DNA from: Salvelinus alpinus
Lineage: Eukaryota; Chordata; Actinopteri; Salmoniformes; Salmonidae
Assembly (NCBI RefSeq): GCF_045679555.1
Contig: NC_092096.1
Location: 30,417,624 to 30,481,623, forward strand
DNA: 64,000 nucleotides
Reading direction: 5' to 3'
The first letter of the stretch is position 1, and every line of letters starts with the position of its first letter. The notes under the pieces were generated by a model that did not search any database, had not been told where the DNA came from, and worked only from the letters and a program-made list of their open reading frames with translations. The translations under genes and the position numbers were made by a program. Shown one piece after another: positions 26,863-39,768 of the stretch.

Positions 26863-27477
26863 TTCTAGGTTTCCTTCTCTTTGATTCTAGATCTTGCGTT
26901 CCCATGAATTCAAATTGTCCCATTAATTGCTCCGTTGGCGTAAATGGCTGTGCTGATAGTATGAAATAAGGTTTGCACAATAATCGTGTAAATGAAAATT
27001 ATGGACAATAACCGTGAACAAATGTTTTTATTCTTCTTGAAACCTTCATTTTAGGAGGGAGGGGGGAGGGGGGGGGTCCACTCTATTTAGTAGATATAGA
27101 CAAGTTTACTCAATAGCAGTTTTTCATTTTTACATGAGGGTAAAGTAGGAGGAGTAGAAACTTCCAATCCAAATGTTCCAAGTGGTCAAACCCATTTATT
27201 TTTGAGACGCGGTTGTCACCAAAGCTGTGTTGTATTCATTAGGTATGTCATGGCTATTTTCAAAGATTCAGTATAATACATTAAAAGCTCAAAATATTTT
27301 TCAACAAAAATTACTGACAATATACATGGCCGTTTTCATGACAATGAATCGTTTCCAAAAATTCCATAATGGTCAAAGCCCATGTACTACGTCGTCTCTC
27401 AGATTCCCTTTAAACTATATGTGGGAGGGTTCTGAGCTAAGGCACTAGGTGGTAGCAGTCCACTTGTGTCTCATTGG
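26863..27477. other. intergenic, no gene seen
   Basis: The sequence is AT-rich with a G-rich run (GGGAGGGGGGAGGGGGGGGG) at about 27056-27076. No coding exon or RNA gene is recognised. Confidence 0.5.
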
Positions 27478-27627
27478 TCCTGTGTAGCTCAGTTGGTTGA
27501 TCATTGTGCTTGCAACACCAGGGTTGTGGGTTCAATTCCCACGGGGAACCAGTATGAAAATATATGCACTCACTACTGTAAGAAGCTCTGGATAAAGAGC
27601 GTCTGCTAAATAACTAAAATGTAAAAT
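27478..27627 (+). mobile_element. tRNA-derived SINE
   Basis: A tRNA-like head holds both internal RNA polymerase III promoter boxes: box A TAGCTCAGTTGG (27485-27496) and box B GGTTCAATTCC (27529-27539). It is followed by a body and the tail CTCTGGATAAAGAGCGTCTG (27587 on) and CTAAATAACTAAAATG, a motif shared by many fish SINEs. It lacks a foldable acceptor stem and is not a functional tRNA gene. Confidence 0.85.
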
Positions 27628-28374
27628 GGTAAGCTCTCCATGATGGTTGACATCCTTCCTGATAACAGTGGTGCATTGATTTAGTATATGTGGTTAGGGG
27701 TGTGTTATGGGCTGCAGTTGTAGATTATTAATGCTTTCTGGGTTGACAGGTGCCATATTCCTGGGTACTTGTTTATTTGCCATTCCTGCCCCAGTGAATC
27801 CCGTAACAATGGTGATGACAATGGCCTCCTCTTGAACCAGCTTTGGGATGTGCCTGCAAGCTGCGGCTGTATTTGAGATGATTAAAGGCCTTTGTCCAGC
27901 GCAGCACAATGCAGTCTGTCCTGTCTGTCTGCAGAGGTAAAGCCAGTACAGTCAGATCCACAAGGGGAGTTTTGGTGGTTTTAGGTCCTCACCCTGACTG
28001 ACTGTGACCTCTTCTCCTTTTTATTTGGTTTGGGTGTTTTCTATATATCAACCGGCATATTTATTCATATTTTACATGCTGCTGACTGTCAGATTGCCAT
28101 GGTCTGTGTTCCTCCTTCCAGATTCATTCAGATCCATGTAAGTACTGCGTAACCTTTTTGTAGTGCTTTATGGATGTGTGTTACCATGGAAATGGGTCAT
28201 GGTTGTCATGGAAACCATATTGGCACAGTTTGGCTTGTGACTCACCTCCCTGTCTCCCTCATTACGCCACAGACTGTAATGTCTGTTAGGCATTTTGATT
28301 TCTAAAACAATAGCGAGCAATTAAAGCTGTGGAGTGTGAAAATATTGTTGGACTTGATGGCTGCTTTTCTTTCA
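27628..28374. other. intergenic, no gene seen
   Basis: No coding exon or recognised element was found. A short pyrimidine-rich patch lies at 28010-28030. Confidence 0.45.
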
Positions 28375-29562
28375 CTCTGCGGTCCAACTCATCCCAAACC
28401 ATCTCAATTGAGTTGAGGTCAGGTGATTATGGAGGCCAGGTCATCTGATGCATCACTCTCTTTTTTGTCAAATAACCCTGACACAGCATGGAGGTGTGTT
28501 GGGTCATTGTCCTGTTGAATAACAAATGATAGTCCCACTAAGGGCAAACCAGATGGGATGGTGTATCGCTGCAGAACGCTGTGTTAGCTATGCTGGTTAA
28601 GTGTGCCTTGAATTCTAAATAAATTACCAACAGTGTCACCAGCAAAGCACACAATCACATCACCTCCTCCATGCTTCACGGTGGGAACCACACATGCGGA
28701 GATCATCCGTTCACCTACTCTGTGTCTCACAAAGACAGTGGTTGGAACCAAACATCTAAACTTTGGACTCATCAGACCAAAATGACAGATTTCCGCCAGT
28801 CTAATGTTCATTGCTTATGTTTCTTGGTCCAAGCAAGTTCCTTCTTATTGGTGTCATTTAGTAGTTGTTTCTTTGCAGCAATTTGACCATGAAGGCCTGA
28901 TTTCACAGTCTCCTCTGAACAGTTGATGTTGATGTGTCTGTTACTTGAACTTTGAAGCATTTATTTGGGCTGCAATTTCTGAGGCTGGTAACTCTAATGA
29001 ACTTATCCTCTGCAGCAGAGGTAACTCTGGGTCTTCCTTTCCTGTGGCCGTCCTCATGAGAGACAGTTTCATCATAACGCTTGATGGATTTCTGCACTTG
29101 AATAAACTTTCAAAGTTCTTGAAATGTTCTGTATTGACTGACCTTCATGTCTTAATAGTAATGATGGACTGTAATTTTTCTTTGCATATTTGAGCTGTTC
29201 TTGCCATAATATGGACTTGGTCTTTTACCAAATAGGGCTGTCTTATGTATACCCTCCTACCTTGTCACAACACAGCTGATTGTTTCAAACGCATTAAGAA
29301 GGAAATAAATAAATTATAAAGTAATCAAGGCACACCTGTTAATTGAAATGCATTCCAGGTGACTACCTCATGAAGCTGGGTGAAATAATTCCAAGAGTGT
29401 GCATAGCTGTCATCAAGTCAAAGGGTGGCTACTTTGAAGAATGTCAAATATAAAATATTTTGATTTGCACACTTTTTGGTTAATACATGATTCCATATGT
29501 GTTAGTAAAAAATTAAGAAAAAGTATTGAATGAGTAGGTGTCCAAACTTTTGACTGCTACTG
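28375..29562 (-). mobile_element. Tc1/mariner transposon, truncated, transposase decayed
   Basis: Read on the minus strand, it begins with the terminal sequence at 29562 (plus-strand CCAAACTTTTGACTGCTACT) and contains transposase remnants. GRPRVTSAAEDKFIRVTS is near 29020-29070 and a KHGGGDVIV segment near 28650-28680. It is the same lineage as 703-2037, in the opposite orientation. The far end, near 28375 (CGGTCCAACTCATCCCAAAC), is cut short and lacks the terminal repeat. No frame is intact. Confidence 0.85.
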
Positions 29563-30597
29563 TATATAAAGGTAATTCTAATGCCCACAATGCGAGAGCA
29601 TTGATCATTCATGCATAATGTCTCACACACTCACAGAAACAAATTTGCACAATTTAGTTTTTTTACATTTTACTGTCTTGTAGGGAAAACATTAGAATGT
29701 AGTTCTGTTAAGATATTCCTTCAATTTAATGAAGGTCTGAAAATGCAAACTTTAATCTCCTAACAGCCAGTGCAATGTTAAAACATGCTGGTCTTATTTT
29801 TATATTAAGTGCATTTTGTGACAAGTATCATACAGTTAAGATCCCTAACTTGTGGAAGAACCTGTTTCCTGAGGAACTGGACTGTTTAATCATGGCACAA
29901 AATGGGTTCTAGTCATATTTGAGCTGACAGCTGACTGTACTGGGAGGAAAGTAGGTGAATTATAACTTCCACCAATAGAACCTGGGCACATAGTCATATA
30001 GAGGAACCACTCAACTGAATAAGAGAGTTTGGTCCAAAAGATAGGTTTGGAAAGGATAATTTCCCTACAGGAATCTGTCTCTGAGGTGGATGAGGGATTT
30101 AAAAATGTGTGTGTATATATATGTATGTATGTGTATATATATATATATATAATTATTTTTTTGTCAGGAATGCATGGGTTATAATGGGTAGTCTCCACCC
30201 CACCACTCCCTCCACCCTCTTTATCCTTCACCCTCCTTATGTTATGACCTAGTTGGGTCTCCAATTCAGCTGACGGTGTGAGAGATGATCTCTCTTTCTC
30301 ATTATGTAGACCTCTCAGAGATTTAGATCATGCACAAGGGCTCTAACCAGCCAGCGATGGTTGACTGAGTCATTTGTATGCAGGCAAAGGGCATTTTTCA
30401 TCGTCATTCAACCTCTTGTGAATTCCGACAACAAAGAATGCATTCAAAGCATGGCCCTTCAGCATTGCTAAGATAAAGATTGTCTTTATACAAATCTGGG
30501 CTAGATCTTTTGAGAGGGCTCATGGCTCAGTTCCTATGTGGCCCTTCTGCAGTCTATTACAATGGAGAGTGGAGATGGAGGTGTCTGAGGGCAGACT
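29563..30597. other. sequence downstream of guca1a, no gene seen
   Basis: This is the region 3' of the minus-strand guca1a gene. It has an AT/GT microsatellite at about 30108-30152 (GTATATATATGTATGTATGT followed by TA repeats) and no recognised coding exon. Confidence 0.5.
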
Positions 30598-33104
30598 CTA
30601 AACACTGTGCCTCCGATTGTGGATCATGGCGACTATGTGGGTGAGATCCAAGGTCTTCATCATCACTTCCATGAAGTCTTCGTCAGTGTGAGCCCCCGCC
30701 ACAAACTCCTCCAAAGACAGCTCCCCTGATGGGTAGAAGACAAGGTTAAGAGGTTGTTAACCTGAATTGGAAAGGGTCAGAACTCGCAACCCTACAAGTC
30801 TGTGACAAAAAATAAGTGGACACTTGCCATCTCCGTTGACATCTATCTTATCAAACACCCGGTTGGTGAACTCCTCCGCATCAACTTCCTGGTTTTCATT
30901 CCCATTGATTGCACGGATAGCCTGAAGAAGACAAAAGGCAATAGTTAGCCTGCATGCCTTTGTGTGATACAGATTCCATTGCTCAGCACTGCGTTTCTGG
31001 ACTGGTCTCTATACCTTTATGATGTTTAGCAGCTCACTTCGATCAATGCACCCGTTGCCGTCCACATCATACAGCTTAAAGTACCAGCGGAGCTTATGTT
31101 CCATTTTACCCCGCATCACCAGGCTCAGAGCAGCTACATACTCCAAGAAGTCTATGTAGCCATCCTGTAAAAAGGAAAGCGTGTTAGTTGGAACGTCTCT
31201 TTTTACCATCTCAGTCATCTCTTCAAGATGTAGGTGGTCATGTTCTGCTTAGAAGATCCATTATCAGGGATGATAACTATGTATAATCGCTGGGGGATTA
31301 TCTCCACACTGATCTGTGCCAAGGCCGTGGCAAGACCTACAGATGTAGGATCTTAATTTGATCACCCTGTTGCAGGTTAACTTTCCTGCAATGTAAGACT
31401 TTTTAAATCTAGTGTATTTGAGGTTTAAAAAGGCTTCTGAAGTTTAATTTCCTCTTTGACATTTCAGACTTGATTTTCTCTTATGAAAAACGTATCAACC
31501 CCTTCAAAAAAATGTTGATTAATTATAATCCACATAATTCACATTTCGTGTTGCTATAGGATTATTTTCCTGCTGTAGAAAACTGGCTCCCATTTAAGAT
31601 CCTACAAAATTACTTGGCAGCATTAGTGCCCTCTGGGTCAACCCAAATGAGTCGCACTTCCCTCAGCTTTACACTGACACCCTCCCTCACTTAACTATGG
31701 CTGCGTTTACACTGGCAGCCCAATTCTGATCTTTTTTTCACTAATTGGTCTCTGATCAGATCAGCTCTGAAAAAGATCTGTGATTGGTCGAAAAAATACC
31801 AGTTAGTTGAAAATAAATATCAGAATTGGGCTGCCTGTTTAAACGCAGCCGATGTGCACAATCTAAGATTGTCATACTGCACTTCTTAATCAGCATCCAG
31901 GATTCAAACATCCCGTTTTATAATAACATAATTACCAGCCCTGTTCACTGCACTGTCCTGAAGATCTGAAAATAGCAGTTAGTCACTCAGTTCTGTCCCC
32001 AGGGAATAGTACCATAGTACCAACCTCAGCTACACCCATAAAACTACTAGCTACTGACAAAAATGGGAAACTCAAAAGACAAAGGTCTATTCTGGCACAC
32101 AGCTCTTGAGATCTGGACATTCCTTAGGCTTCAATGTCATAAAAGGGAGATTCACGTAATTACTTTGAAGTGAACATTCAATATTCTGATCAGTGTAACC
32201 AACTGTTCACATGCATCATGTTCCGTCAGTAAACTTTCACATAAGTTATCACTAATTAAAATCAGCTGTCTCTGATGCTGAAATTGAATTGATTCTGAAA
32301 TCAACCAGAATGTACTGGAGAATACCAGAATCTGGTGCTGTCTTTCTAAAGAGAGAAATAACAGATAAGCTCAGACTGCACTCCTACCACAGAGATATTG
32401 ACAACTTGTCTCTCAAAATAATCCTCATACTAAATCGCATGTGAATCCAATCCCAGCCTATTATAATATTATAATCAAAGGTGACAGGGTTACTAAATAT
32501 AGTTGTGTAAATTGAGCCTTAGTACTTGTGAGACGATTAGCTTCTTCAAACTCATCTGGAAGACTAGTCTAAACAAAACCCTTGGATTCAAGAGATTCCC
32601 TATGTTTAACTGTAGATACCTTCTGGTTTAAAATGTACTTTAGCTTTTGGAAATGGAGAACTAGGGGTCTTATTTGAGTAGTGGCATTATGACAATACTA
32701 TATATTTAGGTGCACTTGTAATTAGTGCATACATTTACAATACAGCCAATCATATCCTTATACGTACCTCTGTTGGTAAGGTGTCCCCTTCACCATTTTG
32801 AGTGTGCCTGAGGCGTTCCTACTTTGACATAAATGTAAAGCCTATTTTAGCCTATAGCATCCCCTTTGCAAGCAGCCTCGGTTCAATGAATGCTGCATAG
32901 TCTTACCTTGTTCATATCGAACGTGCGGAACATCTGCTCGATGTAGGCGTTGGCCTCAGCATCCAGTCCCCGGAGCCCAAAGAACTGCTTGAACTCATGC
33001 AGGGTGAGCTGACCCGAAGGACACTCTGTCATGAACTTCTTATACCAGAGGTGCTTCTCCACAGCCTGGAGATCTTCCACGGTGGATCCTGTAGAGTTAC
33101 CCAT
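30598..33104 (-). CDS. guca1a: guanylate cyclase-activating protein 1 (GCAP1)
   Basis: This calcium sensor of photoreceptor outer segments activates retinal guanylate cyclase when calcium falls after light. Four exons, read right to left: 32907-33104, 31015-31164, 30828-30921, 30598-30725; together 570 bp, 189 aa plus stop. The start MGNSTGST has the Gly2 needed for N-myristoylation. Key segments: [15 protein letters not shown] (degenerate EF1, as in all GCAPs), EF2 loop [12 protein letters not shown] (split by intron 1), EF3 [12 protein letters not shown] and EF4 DVNGDGELSLEE; C-terminus [12 protein letters not shown]. All three functional EF loops keep their acidic ligands. Introns 1 and 2 are GT-AG. 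Intron 3 appears to use a GC donor (G|GCAAGT), because only that join restores the EF4 reading frame. A CCAAT followed by AATTAG lies upstream near 33325-33335. Fish have several GCAP paralogues; the sequence is closest to GCAP1. Confidence 0.92.
31338..31605. repeat. small inverted-repeat element, copy 2, in guca1a intron 1
   Basis: The left end, ACAGATGTAGGATCTTAATT, is inverted at the right end, ATTTAAGATCCTAC (31591-31604). It belongs to the same family as 219-471. Confidence 0.75.
31699..31850. repeat. 152-bp MITE with 32-bp terminal inverted repeats
   Basis: The left arm GGCTGCGTTTACACTGGCAG continues CCCAATTCTGAT, and the right arm (31819-31850) is its reverse complement with about two mismatches. 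The short interior contains AAAGATCTGTGATTGGTCG. It lies in guca1a intron 1. Confidence 0.85.
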
Positions 33105-33469
33105 GTCTGTAGAGTCGACTGACTGTGTTGTGATGTGACTGTGTTGTGAAGTGTCGAAAGACGGGGTTGGCGGTCGCCTTAAGAGCCCTATTGGTCTACT
33201 GTGAAGCGGAGGGTATCGCTCTTCACAGTCACACAACGATGGGACCTGGGGAGGAGGTGGGCACCGGCCGGGGGCTTTTGTATCAGGTCGGACGGGCCAC
33301 ACCCTGTTGTGTTCTCCTTGTCTCTAATTGGCTGTAACCCAGGTGCAGCAGCTGATAAAGGGCTTATGGTCCCATTGGAGGAAAGGAGGACTGTACACTG
33401 TCCACCAACCATGGGACAGGGACGCTGACTAACACCTTGGTATTCTCTTCCCAAACTGATAAGTACTAT

Positions 33470-33884
33470 TTAAAGACCCAGTGCAGTCAAAAACGTGATA
33501 TTCCTGTGTTTTTATATATATTTCCACACTGAGATTGGAATAATACTGTGAAAATTATAGTATTTTTAGTGTAAGAGCTATTTGAAAAGACTGCCTGAAA
33601 TTTCAGCCTGTTTTGGTAGGATGGAGTGTTGGCCTGCCTGGTGACATCACCAAGCTGTAAATGATTTAATAGACCAAAAAGAAAGAGTTCAAAACCTCTC
33701 GGCCAATAACAGCTCATTTTCAGTTTTCCCCTCCCCACTCAGACAACTCCCAGACAGTCCTAGCAAAATTCTTGCTTGAGAAATTGCTCTTTGACAATTT
33801 TAATTAAACAGTCACAGTAAGGTACTTAATTGTTACCCAGAAATGATTTGATATTGAGATAAAAATTGCTGCATTGGACCTTAA
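33470..33884. repeat. MITE-like element upstream of guca1a
   Basis: The ends TTTAAAGACCCAGTGCAGTC (33469) and GCTGCATTGGACCTTAA (about 33868-33884) are inverted copies. The interior is non-coding. It lies about 370 bp upstream of the guca1a start codon. Confidence 0.65.
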
Positions 33885-34835
33885 GTAATTTTTGGGGGTG
33901 TCTGTACTTTACTATTTATATTTGACAACTTTTACATTTCAAATGCTAAGGCAGGACAGCAATATGGTCCAATTCACGTACCTATCACTATAAATTGTCA
34001 TCGTCATCCCTGCTGCCTCTGATCAGGCAGACTCACTAAACAAATACTGTTTCTAAATGATGGCTGAGTATTGGAGTGTGCCATCTGGTTTTCTTAATCG
34101 AAGGAATTTGATGTATCGCATTTACTTTCACTCAAGTATGACAATTGAGTACTTTTTCCACCACTGAATGCACTGCAGCATCATTAGTCATACATATGAA
34201 CATATGCATTGCTTCTCTGGATCAGCAATTGTAAAGTAAATGCTACTGTTTCTGGAAACTGTTTTCATTGAAGACAGCTCTTTAAAACGGCAACAACAGA
34301 CTGTAACTCTTAGGGTGACAAAAAGTTCTCTAACAATCTGGAATCATTTCATGTTCTCACCTATTTGCAAGCCTACGTCAATCATGACCATGTGTCTGTG
34401 TGGCATTTGACTGGAAAGGGAAGAAAATAGTAAAGAATGTCACACAGTTTTGTGTTTAGTTTGGTTTATTGAGATTCCTTCACATTCATAGACCAAGTAG
34501 GCCCAGGTCATTACTCATTAATAACTTCATCATGACCACAAGACAATGCTTTCTGTATTACAGTGCCAGACTTTGATTCTTCATGCAGCCCAACAGCAAC
34601 ATTGATGCCAGACAAGCAGTGTATTTAGCATAATGCACAATAAAGTACTTCAACTGTGGTGCTTAGGCCCAGATAGAACATTGTGGCACATCCTAGAATC
34701 GGTTAGAAGTTTCTTACTTGGACTACAGTACATGCTGTAGCTTTCACAGAAATCCCATCCTGAAGCAGTTTGCTTTACTGGTTCTTAAAGCTGGAATCCT
34801 TAATGGTGAAACTTTCATATCCGTTTGGGATATTA

Positions 34836-35140
34836 CTATACTGAACAAAATTATAAACGCAATATGTAAAGTGTTGATCCCATGTTTCATGAGCTGAAAT
34901 AAAAGATCCCAGAATTTTTCCATATGCACAAAAATCTTATTTCTCTCAAATGATATGCACAAATTTGTTTGCATTCCTGTTAGTGAACATTTCTCCCTTG
35001 CCAAGGTAACCCATCCACCTGACAAGTGTGGCATATCAAGAAGCGGAGGACACGTACTGTGCTGGGGACACGTACTGCCAAATTTGAGAGACAGTGGTGC
35101 AGTTTCCCCTAATGTGTATTCCATCTTTAAAGGCTTTATC
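34836..35140. mobile_element. Tc1-derived element fragment
   Basis: It starts TATACTGAACAAAATTATAA, with subterminal ATGTTTCATGAGCTGAAATA, the same family as 23645-24021. The interior runs to about 35140, where a different repeat (GGGGTGTCAAACTCATTCCA, 35149) begins. It is preceded by a fragment of the 10667-11038 element family (34785-34835). Confidence 0.75.
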
Positions 35141-35235
35141 TAGACCAGGGGTGTCAAACTCATTCCATGGGGGGGCTGAGTGTCGGCAGGTTTTTGTTTT
35201 TTCCTTTCAATAGAACCCTAAACAACCAGGTAAGG

Positions 35236-36040
35236 GGAGTTCCTTACTAGTTGGTGACCTTAGGGGAGCAAGTTGAGAGCTTCAAGTTCCTTGATGTCCA
35301 CATCACCAACAAACGAACATGGTCTAAGCACACCAAGATAGTCGTGAAGAGGGCACGACAAAACCTATTTTTGCATGGGTTTTGCATCCTCAAAAGGTTC
35401 TACAGCTGTACCATTGAGAGCATCCTGACTGGTTGCATCACTGTCTGTTATGGCAACTGCTCGGCCTCCGACCGCAAAGCTCTACAGAGGGTAGTGCGTA
35501 CAGCCCAGTACATCACTGGGGCCAAGCTTCCTGCCATCCAGGACCTCTATACCAGGCAATGTCAGAGGAAGGCCCTAAAAAAATTCAAAGACTCCAGCCA
35601 CCCAAGTCATAGACTGTTCTCTCTGCTACCGCACGGCTAGCGGTACCGGAGCACCAAGTCTAGGTACAAGAGGCTTCTAAACAGCTTCTACCCCCAAGCC
35701 ATAAGACTACTGAACCTCTAATCAAATGGCTACCCAGACTACTTGCATTGCCCCCCCCCCCCTATTTTACACTGCTGCTACTCTCTTATTATGTATGCAT
35801 AAGTGACTTTAATAACTCTACCCACATGTATATTACCTCAATTACCTCGACTAACCGGTGCCCCCAGTATATAGCCTCGCTATTGTTATTTTACTGCTGC
35901 CCTTTAATTATTTGTTACTTTATTCATTTAAATGTTTTCTTAAAACTGCATTGTTGGTTAAGAGCTTGTAAGTAAGCATTTCACTGTAAGATCTACACCC
36001 GTTGTATTCGGCGCATTTTTTGATTTGATTTAATTCCTCT
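35236..36040 (+). mobile_element. 5'-truncated L2 LINE fragment
   Basis: Only the last part of the reverse-transcriptase protein and the 3' UTR remain. The frame shows [60 protein letters not shown] and [13 protein letters not shown], ending in a stop at 35638. The 3' end, GTTGTATTCGGCGCATTTTT with GATTTGATTT, matches the copy at 17858-20975. 5' truncation is normal for LINE insertions. Confidence 0.9.
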
Positions 36041-36121
36041 ATCGAGTACAAGGGAGGAGCGAAACACCTGCAGACACTCAGCCCTCTGTGGAATGAGTTG
36101 GACACCTGTGATACACACTGA

Positions 36122-36636
<515 letters not shown>

Positions 36637-38091
36637 CATGAGTGGTTGAAATAGGGATTTAAGAACAGAAAACAGTCAACACATTTGCAACTGTAGGGAT
36701 TATTGTTGGCATGATTTTGAACACAATGGTGCCATTCATATAGTACTTTCACAGTTTGTACAAATAAAATAAGTAAAAAAGAATACAATAATAAAAGGAT
36801 ACACATTATAAGCATAGAGAAAGACAATTCTGTATTCGTTCAACTCAATAGTGGTTCGAATTACTGATCGACACAGTATAATATAGGAATAGTCTTGTGA
36901 CAGACTGAACATGAATGTAATCGAGTAGACTTGGTTCTGGGTAACAAGATTAGAATGTGAAAGACCCATTCCTTGTATGGTGGCCCAGGAAACATACTTC
37001 TCAGTTATTTACAGTCACATGAATAGCTGGCTATGGGACAAAATAGCTGCTTAGAGTTAGACCCCTATACTGTACATTCTATACATGTTACAAATGACAG
37101 TTTATAGGTGGGTAGTGTAGTTGAATTGACATTATACCCTTTAGAAAAGTGTTACAATAGTGTGTTTAATGCCCGATTCTTCCCCTCCTGTTAGTGGTTT
37201 TGGAGAAGCTTTCCTTGAACATTATTATAGCAGTTTATGATATGAATATTCAAACATGTAACTTTCATATTGGCATTACAGTACAAGGAATACACATGCA
37301 ACCAATACATGCATATACTGTAAAACACTAGACTGTTAGTAATAGCGTAAGGAATTAAAAAATGAAATGCTCAAACTGAATGACTTCAGTAAGTTGCTCT
37401 TTCCATTCTACTTCAACTCTCTCCCAACTTTCTCACCACTGTTGCAGTAATTTCCCCAAAAGATCAGTGAGATCTTCTGATTTGATGTCTTGAGCAGGCT
37501 GTCCGGTTAGTGATAGGGTTTAAGGTTAAAACTCTCAATCATTCTAAGACTTCTTCAGGTTTAAAGGGACTTGACATGTTTACTCTGGTCACCCTGATTT
37601 TGTGTCAGGGCTGGGGCAGATCTGCTTGGCAACCCCTCCACCGTCCCTTCTACGCCACCAATGCAGGTGTCTGTAGACGGAGTCAAAGACGGACGCGGTG
37701 TACCTTGCAAACAGTGTGGTCCACTTTAGCATCTGCACGAACCAGTTCACAGAGCGACTCACAAAGGTCACAAACACTGTGGTGTAGTGTGCAAGTAGGA
37801 GAAGGCTTTGTCCAAGTTGTCTTCCATTGTTGATGATCAGATTGACCCGTGGGTCATGACCCGGCCCCATCCTAATAAATTCAGCAGTGTGGTTCCAAAC
37901 GAAAATGGATCAGAAGGGTAATTGTGGTATAAAAAGACAAAAACATTATCTTGTAAAAAAAATTGGGTTTTGGCGCACGTTGCACATTTTTCGTTTTTTT
38001 AAATGTCCATGTCCCTAAAACGGTCTCTACAAAAATGGTAAATGGTCGGAATTTACAGACTCCCCCTTACTGTTGCGCAATCCTCCACTGG
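36637..38091. other. intergenic, no gene seen
   Basis: The sequence is AT-rich with no recognised exon, RNA gene or clear element on either strand. Confidence 0.4.
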
Positions 38092-38215
38092 CCAATCGAT
38101 GTTCTGCAAGTTTTGTTTCCGGGATGTTTGGTGATGTGGCTATGCACAGAAATACAGCAGAGGAGATTTATCAAATACAAAGCATAAACAGAAATCTGAG
38201 AAGCTCTCATACAGG
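38092..38215 (+). promoter_or_regulatory. candidate golgb1 promoter and 5' UTR exon
   Basis: CCAAT at 38092-38096 and an ETS-like TTTCCGGGA at 38117-38125 lie close together without a TATA box, as in many housekeeping promoters. A possible splice donor CAG|GTTAGT at 38215/38216 could join the acceptor at 40404 just before the golgb1 start codon. This is inference from motifs only. Confidence 0.3.
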
Positions 38216-38744
38216 TTAGTCGCTCATTCTTTCAACTATCAGCACACCATTCCCAGAGTTGCAATTTAGAACAGCTGCCACACGCTCCAAAAAAAACAAG
38301 GCACGGCGATATCTTTAGACAATATTGTTATCGTTGTTAGCCAGCTAGCTAGCTGCTTGTCTACGTGCACTGAAAAGCTAACTCGTTCGCTTTCTCTCTG
38401 AGATTGTCTACTGTGCTGTTTTTAATACAAGCGCAACCAATACATCATAATTCCGATGTATGTATATACATCAAATACTCTTACTATGGTTGGAGACAGC
38501 ACTGTCAAAATGTTCAGAAAGTAAGCCACCCATTTCTCCCCATAATCTGCTGTTCAGGAGTAGTGGGCAAAACGAAGTGACGCAGCCGCAGTCGAATGGC
38601 CCTATTGTTCGGCAGTCTTCGGCTCTTCGGGTGACATTCGAACCTCGAGGCCCTCTGCACGAACTATCTGGGTCGCAATAACAATAATGCCCGTAAATGT
38701 ATGTTGCCACAGGTATATTATTGGCACAAAGGATGATTGACTGC

Positions 38745-39768
38745 AGTGGCGGTCGGTGCCATTTAAGATGATGGAGGATGATACATTTTTATGAGTATGG
38801 CCTTATTTCTATTACAGCATATCGGATGACACATTCACCCAGCTCAATGTAACATTAATTTCCCCTGTACCCATCGTGAGGTTGCTACAACCTAGCCTAT
38901 GAATGAGGTGGAGAATCAAGGTGACAGACTGACACAGTCAATACAGCCTTCCACACTATTGCCTGCATCTAGCTAACAGTTGCAAATGTGAATTTCTATT
39001 GGACAAATTCAGGTCTTTTTTCACCAGTTTCTTTCCATAAATGAACTGGTGGGCCCGGTGGCAATACGTTTTTAAAAAAATTAAAAGAAGCTTACCTTGA
39101 CTTGGAAGAAATCCAGTGTTGTTTAGCCATAGCCAGCTAGCTAACATAGAATCCCTCTCTGTTTGAGTACACTTAACTAGCTAGCTGCATTCGCTAGCCA
39201 AGTAAGTGAAAGTAACACAAATAAAATACAACACTCTTACTTTTCCTTAATTTTTTGAATAAATTATTTTGTTAACCGTTCAACTACTGTCTTTCTCTCT
39301 CTTTGAGTCAACTAATGTTACTCACCACATTTTATGCACTGCAGTGCTAGCTAGCTGTAGCTTATGCTTTCAGTACTATATTCATTCTCTGATCCTTTGA
39401 TTGCACGGACAACATGTCAGTTCATGCTGTGATAGGTTTCTAGGACGTCCTCCGGAAGTTGTCATAATTACTGTGTAAGTCTATGGAAGGGGGTGAGAAC
39501 CATGAGCCTCTTAGGATTTGTATTGAAGTCAATGTACCCAGAGAAGGACAGAAGCTAGCTGTCCTCCAGCTACACTATGGTGCTAACATGCTGAGGGCTG
39601 CTGAGGCTACTGTAGACCTTTATTACAAAACAGTGTGTTTTCATCAATTATTTGGTGACGTGAATATATTTAGTATAGTTTGATCTAAAAAGGTTAACTT
39701 TTTGAAAATTTCATAATTTTTATGAAATTCACTGAGGGGAATGGTCCTCCGAGGGGCCTCCAGTGATT
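38745..39768. repeat. dispersed repeat, about 1 kb
   Basis: The left part (GCAGTGGCGGTCGGTGCCAT, then GGCCTTATTTCTATTACAGC) matches, in inverted orientation, the sequence next to orc5 exon 2 near 16120-16225. The right boundary is near CTCCAGTGATTGACT. The interior has frequent AGCTAGCT motifs and no intact frame. It is probably an old DNA transposon; boundaries are approximate. Confidence 0.5.

Noticed and set aside
27478-27550. tRNA gene
   Set aside because: Box A and box B are present, but the head has no good acceptor-stem pairing and is fused to a SINE body and tail.
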